DNA of 64,000 bases, taken from positions 434,001 to 498,000 of the forward strand of contig NZ_SMAG01000001.1 in NCBI RefSeq assembly GCF_004341825.1. Direction: 5' to 3'. Shown one piece after another: positions 60,607 to 64,000 of this stretch. The position numbers and the translations under genes were made by a program. The DNA comes from Hazenella coriacea (lineage in GTDB: Bacteria > Bacillota > Bacilli > Thermoactinomycetales > Thermoactinomycetaceae). Position 1 is the first letter of the stretch, and each line of letters begins with the position of its first letter. The notes beneath the pieces are model-generated. The model did not search any database and was not told where the DNA came from. It was given only the letters and a program-made list of their open reading frames with translations.

Positions 60607-61623
60607 ATGGAAATGAGAAGAGTTCAGATTATGGGGGTAGGTAAATACCTGCCTCGAAGCGTAGTTACAGCCGAAGAGATCGATGAAAAACTAGGTACTC
60701 GAAAAGGATGGGTCGCCAAAAAGGCAGGTGTTCTCACTCGTCATTTTGCCGACGGAGAGACAGCTTCACAAATGGGAGCTGCAGCTGCTCGAGAAGCGCT
60801 CACCAAAGCAGGATTGAGTTTATCTGACATTGATTGTATTGTCTGTGCTAGTGGAACCATGGAGCAAGCCATTCCTTGTACAGCCTCACTCATTTATAGT
60901 GAACTTGACCCCACCCATACGGGGATTCCCGCCTTTGATATTAACTCCACCTGCCTCAGTTTTGTCACCGCCTTCGACCATCTGTCTTATCTGATTACTG
61001 CTGGTCGATACCGCCAGATCCTCATTGTCTCTACAGAGATTGCTTCAGTCGGTTTAGATTGGACTCAAAAAGAAAGCAGTGCTCTATTTGGTGATGGGGC
61101 TGCGGCTGTCGTGTTAGGTCCTACTCCTCAAGGTGAAAAATCAGCCATTTTATCATCTCGTATGGAGACCTATAGCCAAGGGGCTCATCTTTCGGAAATT
61201 CGTGGAGGAGGAACCAAACACCATCCACGAAAATATGGCGCCGAACTCGACATGAGTGATTTCTTATTTGATATGGATGGAGAGGCTATTTTCCGACTTT
61301 CCGCCCGGTATTTACCAGAGTTTATTAAGCGCTTGTTGTCTAAAGATGCGATCGGCACACCCAGATTATCTTTAAATGAAGTCGATTTAGTCATTCCCCA
61401 TCAAGCGAGTATGATGGCAATGCGTCTCATGCAACGACGCTTAGGCATTTCCAAAAAGCAGATGTTTATTTTTGCTCAGAATCATGGTAACACGATCGCC
61501 TCTTCGATTCCTATAGGCATTTATGAAGCCATTGAACAAGGACAGATTCAACGTGGTGATACAGTCATGTTGCTAGGAACTTCAGCAGGTTTATCTCTTG
61601 GAGGGCTCGTCTTTGTCTATTAA
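60607..61623 (+). CDS. Ketoacyl-ACP synthase III / OleA-like condensing enzyme
   Basis: 338 residues, thiolase fold. DINSTCLSFVTA has the nucleophilic Cys, VIPHQAS the His and NHGNTIASS the Asn: a full FabH-type Cys-His-Asn triad. It heads an operon with ATP-grasp, epimerase and MBL genes rather than fab genes, so it is unlikely to be housekeeping FabH. It could condense acyl-CoAs as OleA does or load a special acyl group. ATG after GAGGTG. The stop lies inside the next gene. Confidence 0.85.
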   Translation: MEMRRVQIMGVGKYLPRSVVTAEEIDEKLGTRKGWVAKKAGVLTRHFADGETASQMGAAAAREALTKAGLSLSDIDCIVCASGTMEQAIPCTASLIYSELDPTHTGIPAFDINSTCLSFVTAFDHLSYLITAGRYRQILIVSTEIASVGLDWTQKESSALFGDGAAAVVLGPTPQGEKSAILSSRMETYSQGAHLSEIRGGGTKHHPRKYGAELDMSDFLFDMDGEAIFRLSARYLPEFIKRLLSKDAIGTPRLSLNEVDLVIPHQASMMAMRLMQRRLGISKKQMFIFAQNHGNTIASSIPIGIYEAIEQGQIQRGDTVMLLGTSAGLSLGGLVFVY

Positions 61624-62794
61624 TGTAAAGAAAATGACTATTTTACTGACCGGTGGACGTGCTCCAGCTACCCTCGAGTTGGCTCGTCTCATTCATGATG
61701 CTGGACATCGAGTCATTGTTGCCGATAGCATCCCGACTCCAGTCAGCCGTTATTCAAATGCAGTTTCACGAATGGTTCTTTTGCCAGCACCACGTACCCA
61801 TCGTAAACAGTTTTTATCTACATTGGAAAAAGTAATCCAAGAGGAACAGGTAGATATACTCATCCCTACATGTGAAGAGGTATTTACCGTTGCTTCTGGA
61901 TTAGCGAAACTTTCTCCACTTTGCCATGTTTGGACGGAACCTTTATCCGTATTAAACCAGTTACATAATAAGTGGTTATTTATTCAAACTGCCAAACAAC
62001 TGGGGTTTCGAGTCCCAGAGACATTTCAAGTGGAGTCGATCGAAGAATTGAAGTTCTACCTCCAGCAACATGGGGAGGAGTCCAAGTGGGTGATCAAACC
62101 TGTTTATTCACGATTCGCTTCGAAAATGTTTTTCGTGACTGATGTGAATGATCCTCTCCCTGACATCCCGATCTCTAAACAAGAACCGTGGCTGGTTCAA
62201 GAATGGATTGAAGGATCTCAAATCTGTACCTATAGTCTCGCCAACCAAGGGATGATGACCGCACACACGGCTTATCGTACCACCTTCACAGCAGGAATCG
62301 GCTCAAGTATTTGTTTTCGTCACAGTCATCATAATCATTTACAAAAAGAAGTGGAAAAGTGGATTCATCATTTTTCTTTTACAGGACAAATCGCTTTTGA
62401 TTGGATTGAAACACCATCGGGAGAGCTCGTCCCCATTGAGTGCAACCCACGATTGACGAGCGGGATTCATCTCTTTTCTCCTGAAGATCGGATCGATTAT
62501 GCTTTTGATCCCACATATGAGGGTAAAACGGTTATTCCACAACAGGATCGAAGACAGATGTTGGCTCTAGCCATGTACAGTTATGGGCTCTCTTCAATCC
62601 GGTCATTTGTCCAGTTCAAAAACTGGTTGCGCACAGTTTGTTCATCCCAAGATGTACTATTTCGTTGGAAGGACCCCTTACCATCTTGGGGTCAACTCTC
62701 TACTCTATTCTATTTTTGGAAACAAACTCGTAAGTTAGGAATCTCTATGCTCGAATCTTCAACCTATGATATTGAATGGAATGGTGATGAATGA
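61613..62794 (+). CDS. ATP-grasp ligase-like protein
   Basis: About 393 residues. TILLTGGRAPATLELARLIHDAGHRVIVAD is the N-terminal pre-ATP-grasp fold. WVIKPVYSRFASKMFFV and PWLVQEWIEGSQICTYSLA are the ATP-grasp lysine and EWIEG regions, and FDWIETPSGELVPIECNPRLTSGIHLF the metal-binding Glu/Asn segment. Such ligases join a carboxylate to an amine or thiol through an acyl phosphate. Start TTG 61613, 7 nt after GGAGGG, overlapping the upstream stop by 11 bp. Confidence 0.82.
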   Translation: MSINVKKMTILLTGGRAPATLELARLIHDAGHRVIVADSIPTPVSRYSNAVSRMVLLPAPRTHRKQFLSTLEKVIQEEQVDILIPTCEEVFTVASGLAKLSPLCHVWTEPLSVLNQLHNKWLFIQTAKQLGFRVPETFQVESIEELKFYLQQHGEESKWVIKPVYSRFASKMFFVTDVNDPLPDIPISKQEPWLVQEWIEGSQICTYSLANQGMMTAHTAYRTTFTAGIGSSICFRHSHHNHLQKEVEKWIHHFSFTGQIAFDWIETPSGELVPIECNPRLTSGIHLFSPEDRIDYAFDPTYEGKTVIPQQDRRQMLALAMYSYGLSSIRSFVQFKNWLRTVCSSQDVLFRWKDPLPSWGQLSTLFYFWKQTRKLGISMLESSTYDIEWNGDE

Positions 62795-63780
62795 AAGCAC
62801 TCGTTACAGGAACTACTGGTTTTTTAGGTTATGCCTTAGCCACTCGCCTCCACCAAATGGGCTGGCAGGTGACAGCCACAGGAAGAAATCAATCTATTGG
62901 AGAGGAACTTGTTCAACAGGGGATTTCATTTGTTCCCGCTGACCTGAATGATCAGCCATCTGTCATGAATCTCTGTCAGGGGCAAGAGGTTGTTTTTCAC
63001 TGTGCGGCTTTATCTTCTCCATGGGGACCTTATCAGCGATTCTATGAAGCGAATGTACTAGGAACTCGCCACATTATTCAGGGCTGTCAAGAACAACAAG
63101 TGAAGCGGTTAGTACATGTGTCGACACCTAGTATTTATTTTCGTTTTAAAGATCAATTAAATATTTCTGAACAGGATCCTTTACCTGCACAAAAAGTAAA
63201 TGCATATGCTGAAACCAAGTGGCTTGCCGAACAAGAAATGGATCAAGCTTTTCAAGATGGCTTATCTGTGGTAACCATTCGCCCACGTGCCTTATTTGGT
63301 CCCCGAGATCAAGCAATTATTCCACGATTGCTCAAGGCCAATGAACAACGATTTATCCCATTGATCAACGGAGGTCAAGTGTGGTTGGATGTCACATATG
63401 TAGAAAATGTCGTAGATGCTTGTCTACTTTGTGTAGAGTCTCCCACATCCACCTTAGGCAAAAAATATAATATTACCAATGGGGAACCGATGCTCTTGAT
63501 TGAGCTTCTAGAGAAAGTCTTTGCTCAGCTAGATCAACCCATGCGAACCAAAAAGATTTCTTTTCCAACCGCTTATCGCTTAGCATCTATGTTAGAATTT
63601 CTAGCTAAAACTATTGGTTTCGGAAAAGAGCCGACATTAACTAAATACACAGTTGGTTTACTTGGAATGAGTCAAACCCTAGATATTTCTGCGGCGAAAA
63701 CTGAATTAGGCTACCAGCCACGGATTAGCATCGAGGAAGGATTAGAAGAATTTATTCGTTGGTGGAGGACGCAATCATGA
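62791..63780 (+). CDS. NAD(P)-dependent epimerase/3-beta-HSD-like reductase (OleD-like)
   Basis: 329 residues, extended short-chain dehydrogenase. VTGTTGFLGYALATRL binds NAD(P), HCAAL marks the second motif, and Ser (VSTPS) with YAETK forms the active site. IRPRALFGPRDQAIIPRLL is typical of the 3-beta-hydroxysteroid/OleD group. ATG overlaps the ATP-grasp stop (ATGA) by 4 bp. It would reduce a beta-keto product of the condensing enzyme; this is inference. Confidence 0.85.
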   Translation: MKALVTGTTGFLGYALATRLHQMGWQVTATGRNQSIGEELVQQGISFVPADLNDQPSVMNLCQGQEVVFHCAALSSPWGPYQRFYEANVLGTRHIIQGCQEQQVKRLVHVSTPSIYFRFKDQLNISEQDPLPAQKVNAYAETKWLAEQEMDQAFQDGLSVVTIRPRALFGPRDQAIIPRLLKANEQRFIPLINGGQVWLDVTYVENVVDACLLCVESPTSTLGKKYNITNGEPMLLIELLEKVFAQLDQPMRTKKISFPTAYRLASMLEFLAKTIGFGKEPTLTKYTVGLLGMSQTLDISAAKTELGYQPRISIEEGLEEFIRWWRTQS

Positions 63781-64000
63781 AACCTGTAACATGGCATCTT
63801 TTATATGGTGGAGCTTGTACCCATCCTGAAAAAGTAGTCAATCCAACAAGTTCATTTAAAAACAGAGTATTTCCCGCACTTTTTGCCTTGATTGAGCATC
63901 CTGACTATGGTCCCGTTTTATTCGATACAGGTTATGCATCGCGATTTTTTACAGAAACAAATCCTTTTCCTTATCGAATCTATCGGATGATCACCCCTGT
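63777..64000 (+). CDS. MBL-fold hydrolase-like protein, 5' part only
   Basis: Starts at ATG 63777, overlapping the previous stop by 4 bp, and is cut by the window end after about 74 codons. WHLLYGGACTHPEKVVNPTS, then FPALFALIEHPDYGPVLFDT and GYASRFF match the N-terminal part of metallo-beta-lactamase-fold proteins (lead-in to the HxHxDH metal motif, which lies beyond the window). It belongs to the same operon. Confidence 0.65.
   Translation, partial: MKPVTWHLLYGGACTHPEKVVNPTSSFKNRVFPALFALIEHPDYGPVLFDTGYASRFFTETNPFPYRIYRMITP

Overview
The window comes from a low-GC, spore-forming Firmicute, most likely a member of the Thermoactinomycetaceae. Two secreted enzymes at the left end closely resemble, from memory, Thermoactinomyces carboxypeptidase T (337-1620) and thermitase (1896-3092). 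prkA/yhbH and a Spo0M homologue fit a sporulating host. Family names below are recalled from sequence patterns; no search could be run.

Layout. 0.3-4.8 kb: secreted proteases, a pair of membrane-anchored paralogues and an unlisted 52-residue membrane protein. 4.9-7.2 kb: housekeeping enzymes (YciI-like, GNAT, Nudix, DegV). 7.3-10.8 kb: a heterodimeric ABC exporter. 11-16 kb: phosphoesterase, secreted repeat protein, nuclease-like lipoprotein, Spo0M. 16.5-18.8 kb: adaptive response to DNA alkylation (ogt, adaA, alkA). 20.0-20.35 kb: a candidate structured RNA of about 340 nt with its own terminator. 20.5-22.35 kb: TetR-controlled drug exporter.

22.5-31.5 kb is an accessory, decaying island. 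It is flanked by two direct copies of the last ~150 bp of yhbH: the intact gene end at 31.42-31.57 kb and a diverged, truncated copy at 22.52-22.67 kb. Inside are a DUF559 nuclease, an HNH gene with an in-frame stop, membrane proteins, a CoiA fragment, a second peptide deformylase, two TenA/heme-oxygenase-like proteins (one with a RiPP-recognition-like N-terminus), a 5'-truncated DUF692 oxidase, an XRE regulator and an orphan polymorphic-toxin tip with an immunity gene. The DUF692 + heme-oxygenase-like set looks like the remains of a peptide-modifying pathway.

31.5-45.6 kb is core: yhbH-prkA, trmL, an amidase, a second ogt, an amino-acid permease, queG, rnhA, three tandem tRNA-Pro genes, a cstR-tusA-dsrE persulfide-response cluster with two visible operators, and a guanine-deaminase-like gene. 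46.1-47.2 kb is a toxin/immunity pair. 47.9-57.6 kb is a phenylacetate catabolic operon (paaR-paaABCD-paaK-EthD-paaH-HAD-paaJ-ALDH-thioesterase) with a palindromic operator. 60.6-64 kb starts an overlapping operon: KAS III/OleA-like, ATP-grasp, OleD-like reductase and MBL-fold protein, cut by the window end.

Two dispersed intergenic repeat families occur across the window. Family 1 has at least seven copies, some with a long conserved hairpin. Family 2 has three copies, each a ~65-nt leader-like element pointing at the gene downstream.
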